From contig CAZQNC010000005.1 of assembly GCA_964594625.1 (NCBI GenBank), positions 1 through 28,409 on the forward strand: a stretch of 28,409 bases of DNA. Direction: 5' to 3'. The position numbers were made by a program, and so were the translations under genes. This document shows, piece after piece, positions 1-8,716 of the stretch (the first letter of the stretch is position 1; the number at the start of each line of letters is the position of its first letter). The notes under the pieces were generated by a model, which worked only from the letters and a program-made list of their open reading frames with translations, searched no databases and was not told the DNA's origin. This DNA comes from CAZESS01 sp964594625 (lineage in GTDB: Archaea; Thermoplasmatota; E2; UBA202; DSCA01).

Positions 1-1210
1 GGATGTTGAACGCCCGGAACAGGACACCCTTGGCGCTCTCCAGCCGGAGCTGCTCCCGCCTGACCGATGGGTCCATGGGATTGTTGGCCGACCAGTAGAA
101 GCCGTTGGTGGTCCGCCAGACGGCGCTCTCGTACAGGCCAAGCTCGAAGCGGGCGATTTCGCCGGTGGTGCTGTCGCCGATGAGCCACACCGCGTTCATG
201 ATGCCGTTGTTGTTGCCCCGCAATGCTTCGATGGCGTCGTCGACGGTGCTGCCGTACTGCATCGCGGTGCGGGCCCGGACGGCCAATGGCAATCCATTTT
301 TCTTCCAGAGCCCCTGCGGGCAGGTGGTCTCGATGAGCACCAATCCCTGGTCGTTCTGGTAGTAGTCCTCGTCGCTCCAGATGAGGCCGGGCGAGGTGCC
401 CATTACGATGCGGTTGCCCCTCGCCGGAATGATGTCCATGATGACGTTCCAGCGCTGCGCGATGTAGTAGCTGTACCACCAGCTGCCGAACCAGACTGAA
501 TCAGATGCAACCATCTGGCCGTTGGTGGTCGCGTCGCCCGTGGCGATGAACCCGTTGCAGTGGTGCGCGGGCGGCTGGTTGACCAGGGAGGTGATGAAAT
601 CGGCCTGTTTTTCCTCCAGCTCAGGGGCGACGCCCAGCAGGTCGTAGTAGAGGCTGCGGAGCGGATGGATGCTCTTCGCCGGGTTTACCAGCATGGACAT
701 GAACTCGTACATCTCGTTGAGCGTCAGGATGTCCTCGTAGGTGACGGGTTCGCCGAACAGTTGCCCGCCGCGGTTGGCGACACCCTGGGCGATGCCCTTG
801 ACCTCCTGCTGGTATTCCACCGGATACTGCTCCCAGAAGATGTTCATGGCCCGGCTCCGGCAGAAGTTCCACCAGCGTTGCGATATCTGCTGGTAGCGTT
901 CCGATGTCTGGTTGATGTGCAGACTGCTCATCACCGGGGCGTTGTGGATGGTGTTCGCCCACCGGGAGAGCATGTCCATGATCTCCGGGTAGAGAAGGTG
1001 ACCGTGCTGCCGGCCTCGTTCGAGTGCGTCGCCCTCTATGTGGACGTAGATGAGCCCCTGGACGTTGTACCGGTAGCCCTGGCCGTAGCGGGCGGCGCTG
1101 TCGGAGACCACGGGGACGGTTTCGCCGGACCGCATCTCTTCGGGGGTGAGCGCTACGGCGGCGCCGGACAGCAGAAAGATGGCGACGATGAACGCGGCGA
1201 CGTGTTTCAT
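1..1210 (-). CDS. Secreted C45-type Ntn-hydrolase (autoproteolytic acyltransferase/peptidase), 3' end beyond window
   Basis: Translating the minus strand from the ATG at 1210 gives an open frame of 403 residues that runs off the left edge, so the C-terminus is missing. Residues 1-21 form a signal peptide (MKHVAAFIVAIFLLSGAAVA). The middle carries HCNGFIATGDAT with Cys218 followed by a GQMVASDSVWF stretch; this matches the C45 family, in which a Cys becomes the N-terminal nucleophile after self-cleavage and acts on amide bonds. Upstream is an ERGRQHGHLLYPEI segment, also typical of the family pro-region. Phospholipase-B-like proteins share this fold and are the main alternative. Substrate cannot be told. 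A TATA-like box at 1231-1240, 26 bp before the ATG, suggests a leaderless transcript separate from the upstream UPF0282 gene 38 bp away. What I see: signal peptide, Cys motif; the family is inferred from the motif. Confidence 0.8.
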   Translation of the reverse strand, partial: MKHVAAFIVAIFLLSGAAVALTPEEMRSGETVPVVSDSAARYGQGYRYNVQGLIYVHIEGDALERGRQHGHLLYPEIMDMLSRWANTIHNAPVMSSLHINQTSERYQQISQRWWNFCRSRAMNIFWEQYPVEYQQEVKGIAQGVANRGGQLFGEPVTYEDILTLNEMYEFMSMLVNPAKSIHPLRSLYYDLLGVAPELEEKQADFITSLVNQPPAHHCNGFIATGDATTNGQMVASDSVWFGSWWYSYYIAQRWNVIMDIIPARGNRIVMGTSPGLIWSDEDYYQNDQGLVLIETTCPQGLWKKNGLPLAVRARTAMQYGSTVDDAIEALRGNNNGIMNAVWLIGDSTTGEIARFELGLYESAVWRTTNGFYWSANNPMDPSVRREQLRLESAKGVLFRAFNI

Positions 1211-1230
1211 TGATAGTGCATCTGCTGGCG

Positions 1231-1240
1231 GTAAAAATAG
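1231..1240 (-). promoter_or_regulatory. TATA box of the C45-type hydrolase gene
   Basis: On the minus strand this reads CTATTTTTAC, centred about 26 bp upstream of the ATG at 1210. The spacing matches a leaderless archaeal transcript. Confidence 0.5.
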
Positions 1241-1248
1241 TCTTCGCT

Positions 1249-2088
1249 TCACTCCTGCCAGAGCTGTTTGCGGTGGGCTTCGAGCAGCCGGTTTCCGAAG
1301 CCGAGGTGTTCCGCGTAGCTCTGTATGCGTTCGCCGTGGCGGTCGTATAGCCGGGGCAGTTGCTCCCGGTAGCGTGGGTCCCGGAGCAGGTGGTGGTCGA
1401 GCAGGAGCCGGCATCCCGTTTCGTCCATGATATGGCACATGTGTGCCTCCGCCTTTTCGAGATTTGCCTGGGAGAAGCGCCAGCCGAGCAGGTAGGTGGG
1501 CGGTCCGTCGGCGACCACGATGTCGGGCTGCTCGTGGATGATGTAGTCCGCCGCGGCGTCGTCAACGGGCCCCTGGACGTCGGAGGTGTACAGCAGGCTT
1601 TGCTGTCCCATCCTTACGGTGAGCATGGTCACGTAGCCGAGGCGGGTGCCCGGCGGACCGTGCGGCATGGGCGGGGAGAATTGCAGCGTGGTGTCGCCGT
1701 GCTCGTAGATGTGGCCGTCGCCTGAGACGAGCGAGGTATCGTCGAGCTGGTCGGCGAAGGCCGTGCCGCGTTGCTGCTGGCTCTTGTTGACGTGGCTGTC
1801 GGTGGCCTTGGCGTAGATGGTTTTCCCGTTGTATATGGCGCCGTCGCGGGCTACGTGGTCATAATGGTAATGGGTGATGGCGACGATGTCAGTGATATTG
1901 AGCATGCCGGCGATGCGCTGCTCCGCCTCGTTGAGAGCGTCCAGCTCCCGTGGATGGGGCTGCAGGCTGTACCGCTGGGGACCGAGGGCTGCCGCCGGGT
2001 CGATGAAAATACGTGTATCGGGGGTTTCCACGTGGAGGGCCATGGAGCGGACGCCGAGGGATTCCGCCGCGACGGGCGTTATCTTCAT
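1249..2088 (-). CDS. UPF0282-family metallo-beta-lactamase-fold hydrolase
   Basis: A 279-residue cytoplasmic protein with no signal peptide. The start (MKITPVAAESLGVRSMA), the FIDPAAALGPQRYSL segment at 29-42 and the metal-binding THYHYDH at 72-78 (His73, His75, Asp77, His78) are hallmarks of UPF0282, an archaeal branch of the metallo-beta-lactamase fold. A second metal-ligand region follows (TSDVQGP, then ADGPPTYLLG) and a late DHHLLRD. Family members are presumed di-metal hydrolases with unknown substrate. The ATG at 2088 overlaps the stop codon of the caspase-like gene (ATGA), so the two are likely translated together, although the upstream protein is exported and this one is not. Length is usual for the family. 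Confidence 0.88.
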   Translation of the reverse strand: MKITPVAAESLGVRSMALHVETPDTRIFIDPAAALGPQRYSLQPHPRELDALNEAEQRIAGMLNITDIVAITHYHYDHVARDGAIYNGKTIYAKATDSHVNKSQQQRGTAFADQLDDTSLVSGDGHIYEHGDTTLQFSPPMPHGPPGTRLGYVTMLTVRMGQQSLLYTSDVQGPVDDAAADYIIHEQPDIVVADGPPTYLLGWRFSQANLEKAEAHMCHIMDETGCRLLLDHHLLRDPRYREQLPRLYDRHGERIQSYAEHLGFGNRLLEAHRKQLWQE

Positions 2089-3371
2089 TGTTGGAGATTG
2101 AGATTTCCCTGGTGGCAGTCGTTCATCTGCGCGAACCCGTATCGGATGCTGAGGTTGATGTGGAGCACGGCCCAGGTTGCGGCCTCCTCGGCGGTGATGA
2201 CGCCGTCCTCGTTGAGGTCGGCCGTGCCGTCGCCGCGGTCCGTGATGCCCTGCAGGGCGCCTGCCATGAGCATGGTGAGTATGCCGCCGTCCTCGGTGGC
2301 GATGGCCCTGCTGAAGGTGGTGGACGCGGTGACCAGCACCCGGCCTTTTTCCTCAATATTTGGATCGTCGCTGAACAGGTTTGCCACGCTTTCGAGGTCG
2401 TCGGGGCCGCCGAACTCCCCGGAGAAGCAGGCGTCGATGACGGACAGGATGTGCATCGAGCCGGTGTCGGCGAAAAAGGAGGCAACGTCGCCGTCGTAGA
2501 GCACGCCGTCCCAGAGTTGGATGGTGCCGTCGAACCACTCCGTGTCACCATCACCTCCAAACAATTCGGACTCGACGCCGCCGTGCCCGGATATCCAGAG
2601 CACCAGCCGCGACGCCTGGCCGGTCTGGCCGCTCAGCCATTCCATCGCCGCGGTCACATTGCTGCGGGTCGCGCAGCCGTTGGACAGGTACAGGATGTTG
2701 TCCCGGGGGAAGCCGTAGTGGTTGTACAGGGTGTCGAACGCCATGATGCCGTCCTTCCATGCAGCGATTTCGTCGCCCACCGGGTCGGTGCCGATGATGA
2801 GGGCCCATCGGTCGTCGTCCTGCGCTGTGTAGTCGACGGAGATGGTGCGGCTGATGTTGGCCCGCCGGGTGCCGTTGGCGTCCTCCATGTAGCATTCGAT
2901 GCTGTGGACGCCGTAGTTGGCGAACCGGTAGGGCCACCGGAACGTGTAGACCGCGTCCGCGTTGACCGTCCGCCGCGTAGGGGTAACCGGGGGCAGCCCC
3001 AGCATCTCGTTCTGGCTGACATCGGTCGGCAGATATCTGTGCTCCGTATCCCGGGGTGAAAGCCGGTGTCCGTCGACCAGGCAGTGGGCGGTACCTTCGA
3101 AGGATTCCATGTTGTGCAGAAAAACGCGGTAGGTGAGAAACACCATGTCCCCGACACTAACGTTGCTCATGCTGTCTCCTGCGTACTGGTAGCCCACGTC
3201 CACCGTGGGAAGCCCGTTTTGCTGCACGTCGGAGATGTCGCTCACCGGGCGATATATCTCGGCGTAGCACTGCCGGGCGATGCCGGCGGGCTCTGCGCTG
3301 CCATTGTCGAGGCAGCCGGTCAACGGCAGCAGGAGCAGCAGGAGGACGAGCGCGACGGGACGCTTCCGCAT
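2085..3371 (-). CDS. Caspase/legumain-like (clan CD) cysteine peptidase lipoprotein with C-terminal EF-hand
   Basis: 428 residues. Residues 1-20 are a lipoprotein signal ending in the lipobox LTGC (Cys20), so the protein is probably anchored outside the cell. Residues about 40-180 look like a beta-rich extracellular domain. From about 188 the clan CD peptidase core begins: RWALIIGTD, then LVLWISGHGG with catalytic His263, then SVIDACFSGEF with catalytic Cys315. Near the C-terminus a calcium-binding loop DLNEDGVITAEE (385-396, Asp385, Asn387, Asp389, Glu396) resembles an EF-hand or dockerin loop, suggesting calcium control. Clan CD enzymes cut after Arg/Lys, Asp or Asn; specificity cannot be read here. 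It begins a two-gene unit with the UPF0282 gene. A TATA-like box lies 26 bp upstream. Confidence 0.85.
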   Translation of the reverse strand: MRKRPVALVLLLLLLPLTGCLDNGSAEPAGIARQCYAEIYRPVSDISDVQQNGLPTVDVGYQYAGDSMSNVSVGDMVFLTYRVFLHNMESFEGTAHCLVDGHRLSPRDTEHRYLPTDVSQNEMLGLPPVTPTRRTVNADAVYTFRWPYRFANYGVHSIECYMEDANGTRRANISRTISVDYTAQDDDRWALIIGTDPVGDEIAAWKDGIMAFDTLYNHYGFPRDNILYLSNGCATRSNVTAAMEWLSGQTGQASRLVLWISGHGGVESELFGGDGDTEWFDGTIQLWDGVLYDGDVASFFADTGSMHILSVIDACFSGEFGGPDDLESVANLFSDDPNIEEKGRVLVTASTTFSRAIATEDGGILTMLMAGALQGITDRGDGTADLNEDGVITAEEAATWAVLHINLSIRYGFAQMNDCHQGNLNLQQ

Positions 3372-3392
3372 GGCGCAATAACGCTGATTGTG

Positions 3393-3402
3393 CTAATAAA
3401 AT
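3393..3402 (-). promoter_or_regulatory. TATA box of the caspase-like gene
   Basis: Minus-strand ATTTTATTAG, centred about 26 bp before the ATG at 3371, in the 87-bp space between divergent genes. It fits a leaderless transcript. Confidence 0.5.
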
Positions 3403-3458
3403 TAACGGAATCCGAAAAACCGCCGGATATCCGCGGGTAACACCATAAATTCTTTATT

Positions 3459-6400
3459 ATGATAACTCATATTAATCCAGATATGATTGCTGATGGGGCA
3501 GGAACGGAGGACGGCACACGCGGGGAGGATACCTGCCAGCAGCATCATATCAACGTGACACATCCCTTTCAACAGCTGGAACAGGCAAAGCCGCTGTTCA
3601 ACATGCTCTCAGAGCACGTGGTCTTCCAGGACACCGACCACGTCATACGCTGGGCGAACACGGCAGCCGCACAGTCTGTCGACAGCACCAGCAGCGACCT
3701 GCAGGGCAAACACTGCTACCAGATATGGGCACACCGAAACAAGCCGTGCCCCGCATGCCCCGTCGAAACAGCGCTGCACACCGGCGAACCGCAGCAGGGA
3801 GAAACCACAACGGAGGATGGAAAAACCTGGCTGGTGCGGGCCACACCCCTTCGAAACGCAGACGGCGACGTCATCGGAGCCATCGAAACCACGCTGGACA
3901 TCACCGAGCGAATGATGGCGGCCCGGGCCCTGCGCGACACCGCAGAGCGGTTCAGCCAGCTGTTTGAACTGAACCCCGACACCATGTTTATCCTCGACGA
4001 AGACGGCGTGTTCGAAACCATCAACGCGCTCACCATCACCGACTACGACAAAGAAGACATCATCGGCCGTCATTTCAGCGACGTGCCATTTTTCCCAGAG
4101 GAAAGCAGGCAGGCGGCCCTGCACCGATTCAGGCAGCGACGGCAAGGAGAAGACGTCCAGCCCTACAGCATACCGGTCACCACGAAAAACGGTGACACGC
4201 GGTACGCCCAGATAAACGCGGTGCAGCTCCCCGACGGAAAGACGCTCGGTATCGCCCGGGATGTCACCGAGCAAAAAAGAAAAGAGCAGCGCATCCGGGC
4301 ATCGGCGGAGGAAATGCAGGTTATATCGGAGACGGCGATGCAGCTGAACACGTGCGACACCATCCAGGAGGTATGCCGTCTGGTGGGAGACACCGTCCGG
4401 CGGTTCAACCCCGACGGCTACGTCATCGTGACCGCCCCCGACAGGCTGCACGGAGACATCAGGATACAGTACACCGCCGGGTTTTCATCGTTTCTCGAAC
4501 GGCTCACCCGGATGCTCGGCATGAACCCGCAGCATATGACGTTCTCCGTCGAAGAGATGACACATGAAGAACGGGAGCTGTTCACCGCCGGCCGGCTGGT
4601 CGAGATGCCCGGCGGGCTGTACGCGCTCTCCACCCGGAAGATACCGCGGCCGATCTGCCATGTAATAGAGCGACTGCTCGGGCTCGACGCCATCCATACC
4701 ATGGGATTTGCCATCGACCACACCCCGTTCGGCGGCGTCATCCTGCTGCGGCCAGCGGGCAGCCAGCTCCGGCACGTGGACGCCACGGAGGCCATCATAC
4801 GGCAGGCAGCAGCCGTGATCGAACGAAAACTGGCGCAGAAAGCGCTGCAGGCAAGCGAGGCACACAGCCGGGCGGTGCTCGACGCGATTCCCGACCTCAT
4901 GTTCCAGTTCGACGCCGAGGGCGCCATCATCGCCTATGAGGGAGCCCGAAAGAACCTGTACCGTGACCCTGACGAATTTCTGGGCAACAGCATCCGAGAC
5001 GTGCTGCCGGAGGACCTGACCGAGACGACGATGGCGCACATCGAGCGGGCGCTGGCGACCGGCGAGGTGCAGCGCTACGAATACGAGCTCCCGGTACAGG
5101 ATGAGCAGCGATATTTCGAGGCGCGTATGGCCCCGGCCGGCGACGCAAGCGTGGTGGCCATCGTCCGGGACATCACCGAACGGAAACGGACGGAGAAAGC
5201 GCTCCGGCAAAGCGAGAAGAAGTTCAGGCTCATCACGGAAAATACCAGCGACTACATCTCAATTACAAACTGGAAGGGCGAATATCAGTATGTCAGTCCG
5301 TCGCACCGGCAGCTGGGCTACGAGCCGGAGGACCTCATCGGGAAGTCCGGGCTGTCCATGCTGCACCCCGACGACCGACAAAAGCTGCTGCCATTGCTCA
5401 GGAAATATGCGGCCATGAAGCTGCGGGACGCCGTCGGCCTGTACCGGAAAGGTATCACTGAGCGCTTCAGCTTCCGGTTCCCCGATATCGAGGGCACATG
5501 GCATCATGTCGACACGACCGCCGACCTCGTGAAGTCGCCGGACGGAGACGAGCTCCAGATACTGCTCGTCTCCAGGGATGTCACCGAGCAAAAAAAGCTG
5601 CTGGAGGAGCTCAAAGAAAGCGAGGAGCGCTTCCGCACCGTGTTCGAGCACACCATGGTGGGCGTCTACAAGACCACGCCCGACGGCCGCATCCTGATGG
5701 CCAACCCGGAGATGATAGACATGCTGGGCTACAGCTCGTTCGAGGAGCTGACGCAGCGAAACCTCGAACTGGAAGGATTCGAGCCGGCCTACGACCGGGA
5801 ACGGTTCAAGCACGCGGTCGACGAAAACGACATCGTCATGGGGCTGGAATCGTCCTGGACCCGGCAGGATGGCACCACCCTGCACGTCCGGGAGAACGCC
5901 AAGGCCATCCGCGACGACAACGGCGACATACAGTACTACCTGGGCACCGTGGAGGACATCACCGAGCGGAAACAGGCAGAGGAACAGGTCGCCCGGCTCA
6001 ACGACACCCTCCGGCTCATCAACAAGATCATGCGGCATGACCTTCTCAACCATCTCAACATCGCGCAGAGCGCCCTCGAGCTTTTCGAGGGAGACCGGGA
6101 CATGTCGTTCTGCGAAAAAGCCCGCAGCCGGATGCTGCAGGGCATGCAGCTCATCAAGCGTATGCGGGAGCTGGAGTCACTCGTCGGCTCAGGCGGAAGC
6201 CTCCGGCCCTACGACCTGCGGGACGTGGCCGAGGAAGCCGTCGCCGACTGCCCGCTGGACTGCACCATACGCGGCCAGGGAACCATACGCGCCGACGACG
6301 CCATCTACCCAACGGTGGAAAACCTGGTGCGCAACACCGTCGAACATGCAGACGCCACCAGCATCGACGTCTCCATCGCCAGCAGCAACGGCAACGTCGA

Positions 6401-6614
6401 CCTCCGCATCGCCGACGACGGCACCGGCATCCCCGACGACCTGAAAGAAAAAGTGTTCGAGGAACAATACAGCTACGGCAGCAGCGCCGGCTCCGGGCTG
6501 GGATTGTACATCGTCAGGCAGACCGTCGAGCGCTACGGCGGCAGCATACACATCGAGGACAACGAGCCCCGGGGAACCGTTGTCCTGGTGAGGTTGCCGG
6601 AGGAGGGGCAATGA
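3459..6614 (+). CDS. Soluble multi-PAS/GAF sensor histidine kinase
   Basis: 1051 residues, no membrane segment, so a cytoplasmic sensor. Order of domains: PAS 1 (about 43-155) with Cys86 and a PCPACP motif (Cys97, Cys100); PAS 2 (161-275); a GAF-like region (about 280-455); PAS 3 (467-580); PAS 4 (587-712); PAS 5 (724-840); histidine phosphoacceptor helix MRHDLLNHL with His860; HATPase_c domain with N-box Asn959, G1 DDGTG at 986-990 and G2 GSGLGL at 1011-1016. Most PAS domains end in DxTE[RQ]K linkers. It is a complete kinase. Its stop overlaps the next gene (ATGA), placing it first in a three-gene signalling operon. An ATG at 3483 is an alternative start. Signal unknown; the Cys-containing PAS could bind metal or respond to redox (inference). 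Confidence 0.93.
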   Translation: MITHINPDMIADGAGTEDGTRGEDTCQQHHINVTHPFQQLEQAKPLFNMLSEHVVFQDTDHVIRWANTAAAQSVDSTSSDLQGKHCYQIWAHRNKPCPACPVETALHTGEPQQGETTTEDGKTWLVRATPLRNADGDVIGAIETTLDITERMMAARALRDTAERFSQLFELNPDTMFILDEDGVFETINALTITDYDKEDIIGRHFSDVPFFPEESRQAALHRFRQRRQGEDVQPYSIPVTTKNGDTRYAQINAVQLPDGKTLGIARDVTEQKRKEQRIRASAEEMQVISETAMQLNTCDTIQEVCRLVGDTVRRFNPDGYVIVTAPDRLHGDIRIQYTAGFSSFLERLTRMLGMNPQHMTFSVEEMTHEERELFTAGRLVEMPGGLYALSTRKIPRPICHVIERLLGLDAIHTMGFAIDHTPFGGVILLRPAGSQLRHVDATEAIIRQAAAVIERKLAQKALQASEAHSRAVLDAIPDLMFQFDAEGAIIAYEGARKNLYRDPDEFLGNSIRDVLPEDLTETTMAHIERALATGEVQRYEYELPVQDEQRYFEARMAPAGDASVVAIVRDITERKRTEKALRQSEKKFRLITENTSDYISITNWKGEYQYVSPSHRQLGYEPEDLIGKSGLSMLHPDDRQKLLPLLRKYAAMKLRDAVGLYRKGITERFSFRFPDIEGTWHHVDTTADLVKSPDGDELQILLVSRDVTEQKKLLEELKESEERFRTVFEHTMVGVYKTTPDGRILMANPEMIDMLGYSSFEELTQRNLELEGFEPAYDRERFKHAVDENDIVMGLESSWTRQDGTTLHVRENAKAIRDDNGDIQYYLGTVEDITERKQAEEQVARLNDTLRLINKIMRHDLLNHLNIAQSALELFEGDRDMSFCEKARSRMLQGMQLIKRMRELESLVGSGGSLRPYDLRDVAEEAVADCPLDCTIRGQGTIRADDAIYPTVENLVRNTVEHADATSIDVSIASSNGNVDLRIADDGTGIPDDLKEKVFEEQYSYGSSAGSGLGLYIVRQTVERYGGSIHIEDNEPRGTVVLVRLPEEGQ

Positions 6615-8716
6615 AGCAACAGGATCATGCCGGGCGGGACGGCCTGCAATGGGAACATATCTTCCAGGCAATCGGCCATCCCACGCTGGTGCTGGACCCG
6701 GAGCACGTCATCGTCCTGGCAAACGATGCCGCAGCCGACGCCACCGGTCTAACCCGGGATGAACTGGTCGGAAAAAAATGCTACGAAGTGTTCCATGCAT
6801 CCGGGCAGCCTCCGGAGCGATGTCCGATGGAATCCATGAAGCAGTCCGACCGGATGGAAACCGAGACGATGGAGATGGAGACCCTGGAGGGAATCTATCT
6901 GGTTTCGTGTACGCCCGTGTTCGACGAACGCGGAGCCGTGGATAAAATCATCCATATCGCCACGGATGTCACCAAGCGAAAGCAGATGGAAAAAGATCTC
7001 CTGCGGAGCGAGGAAAAATACAGGAGCCTGTTTTATCAAACGCCCCTGGGGACATTCCACTATAACGAGCAGGGCGTCATTACCGACTGCAATGAGAAAT
7101 TTGTGGAGATAATCGGCTCGTCGAAAGAGGCCCTCATCGGTCTTGACATGCTGCATGACCTGGACGATACACGGATAATAGAGGAGATCGCATCTTCGTT
7201 GGAGGACGGTAAGGGATACTACGAGGGCGCGTATACCTCCGTAACCGCAGGGAAAACCACGCCGGTACGGGTTTTTTTCAAGGGCATGCGTGACGAACAC
7301 GGAAACATTTACGCCGGGATGGGTCTGGTCGAAGACATCACCGAACGGAAACTGACGAAAGAAAAACTGCAGGAATCCGAACGAAAAATGAGGACGTTGA
7401 TGGGCAACCTGCCCGGCATGGCGTATCGCTGCAAAAATGTTCCCGGGTGGACCATGGAATACGTGAGCGAGGGATGCCTCGCATTGACCGGCTATGAACC
7501 ACGGGAGGTAATGAACGACAGGGTCATCGCCTACGAAGACATCATCCATCCCGACGACCGGGAGATGGTCCGGGAAACGGTGCAGGACGCCATACAGATG
7601 GGGGAACATTTTGAAGTTGAATACCGAATCATCACGAAACGCAACGAGGAAAAATGGGTATGGGAGCGTGGCATGTGCATCTCGTCCGCCGGGGGCGAAC
7701 CAGCCATGCTTGAAGGATTCATATCCGACATCACCGCCCGCCGGCAGGCAGAGGAAGCACTCAAAACCGCTGAGCGGGAAAAAGAAATCATTCTCAACAG
7801 TCTCGTAGAACATGTAATCCACGAAGACACGGACATGAAGATTCTCTGGGCAAACCAGGCTGCATGTGACTCCGCCGGCATGAAACGCGAAGAACTGGCA
7901 GGCCGCTACTGCTACGAGATATGGCCGGGGCGCAGCGAACCGTGCCCGGACTGCCCGGTCACAAAGGCCATTGAAACCGGCCAACCCAGAGAGATAGAGA
8001 AAAAGACCCCGGATGGGAGAGCCTGGCTCATACGGGGCTATCCCGTGCACGATGACGGGGGCAACGTCACCGGCGCCATCGAGGTGACCCTGGACATCAC
8101 CGACAAGAAAAAAGCAGAGCAGCGCTACCGCGACGTCGTCGAAAACGCCCACGACGCCATCTACACCGTTCATCCCGAGAAGGGCTTCCAGTACGTCAAC
8201 CCGGCCTTCGAGGAACTCGTCGGATACAGCACCGACGAGATATACAGCAACGCCTTCAGCTTCTGGGACCTCATCCATCCCGACGACCTGGCCATGATAG
8301 AGGAACGGGGCGTCGCCCGGGCCCGGGGCGAGGAGGTATCCGACCGTTACGAGTTCCGCATCACCGCCAAAAACGGCGTGGTCAAAACCGTTGAGGCCAT
8401 CACCGTCAACATCGCGTCGGAGGAGATACTCGTCATGGGCATCCTCCGGGACATCACCCAGCGCAAGCAGGCGGAAAAAGAGCGAGAGCGGGCCATGATA
8501 GAAATGGAGCGCGCCCTGAAGCTGGAAAAACATTTCAAGGCGGACGCAGCGCATTTCTTCCTCAACCCCATCGCCATCGCCAAGGGCTACATGGATCTTC
8601 ACATGGAACAATTCAGCGGCGGCGAAAAAAAGCAGATAACGGCGGCGCGGGAGGCCATCACGCGCATCGAAGCCGTCATCAAAAACATTGTCGAAAAAGG
8701 AGAGATACATGAATAA
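6611..8716 (+). CDS. Multi-PAS protein with kinase-like dimerisation helix but no ATPase domain
   Basis: 701 residues, soluble. Five PAS domains: 12-125, 134-250, 258-385 (PAS_3-like, WVWERGMCIS), 392-503 (with Cys434 and PCPDCP at Cys445/Cys448) and 504-622. A helical C-terminus (635-698) contains AHFFLNPIAIAKGYMDL, which lines up with the H-box region of histidine kinases (usual form HELRTPL..I.GY), His648 being the phosphoacceptor equivalent. The protein then ends about 50 residues later, with no N, G1 or G2 box. It therefore cannot phosphorylate itself; the neighbouring complete kinase may do so, or it may act as a sensor or phosphotransfer partner (inference). It overlaps the kinase by ATGA and the receiver gene by 8 bp. 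The following gene has its own good ribosome site, so the short end is not obviously an assembly artefact. Confidence 0.88.
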   Translation: MKQQDHAGRDGLQWEHIFQAIGHPTLVLDPEHVIVLANDAAADATGLTRDELVGKKCYEVFHASGQPPERCPMESMKQSDRMETETMEMETLEGIYLVSCTPVFDERGAVDKIIHIATDVTKRKQMEKDLLRSEEKYRSLFYQTPLGTFHYNEQGVITDCNEKFVEIIGSSKEALIGLDMLHDLDDTRIIEEIASSLEDGKGYYEGAYTSVTAGKTTPVRVFFKGMRDEHGNIYAGMGLVEDITERKLTKEKLQESERKMRTLMGNLPGMAYRCKNVPGWTMEYVSEGCLALTGYEPREVMNDRVIAYEDIIHPDDREMVRETVQDAIQMGEHFEVEYRIITKRNEEKWVWERGMCISSAGGEPAMLEGFISDITARRQAEEALKTAEREKEIILNSLVEHVIHEDTDMKILWANQAACDSAGMKREELAGRYCYEIWPGRSEPCPDCPVTKAIETGQPREIEKKTPDGRAWLIRGYPVHDDGGNVTGAIEVTLDITDKKKAEQRYRDVVENAHDAIYTVHPEKGFQYVNPAFEELVGYSTDEIYSNAFSFWDLIHPDDLAMIEERGVARARGEEVSDRYEFRITAKNGVVKTVEAITVNIASEEILVMGILRDITQRKQAEKERERAMIEMERALKLEKHFKADAAHFFLNPIAIAKGYMDLHMEQFSGGEKKQITAAREAITRIEAVIKNIVEKGEIHE
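8697..8702 (+). promoter_or_regulatory. Ribosome-binding site deciding the start of the receiver gene
   Basis: AAGGAG lies 6 bases before the ATG at 8709, inside the 3' end of the PAS gene. It selects 8709 over an in-frame ATG at 8688. Confidence 0.6.

Noticed and set aside
560..1213. Plus-strand open frame of 217 codons
   Set aside because: Antisense to the C45-type hydrolase, whose minus-strand translation shows a signal peptide and family motifs. GC-rich third positions create such shadows.
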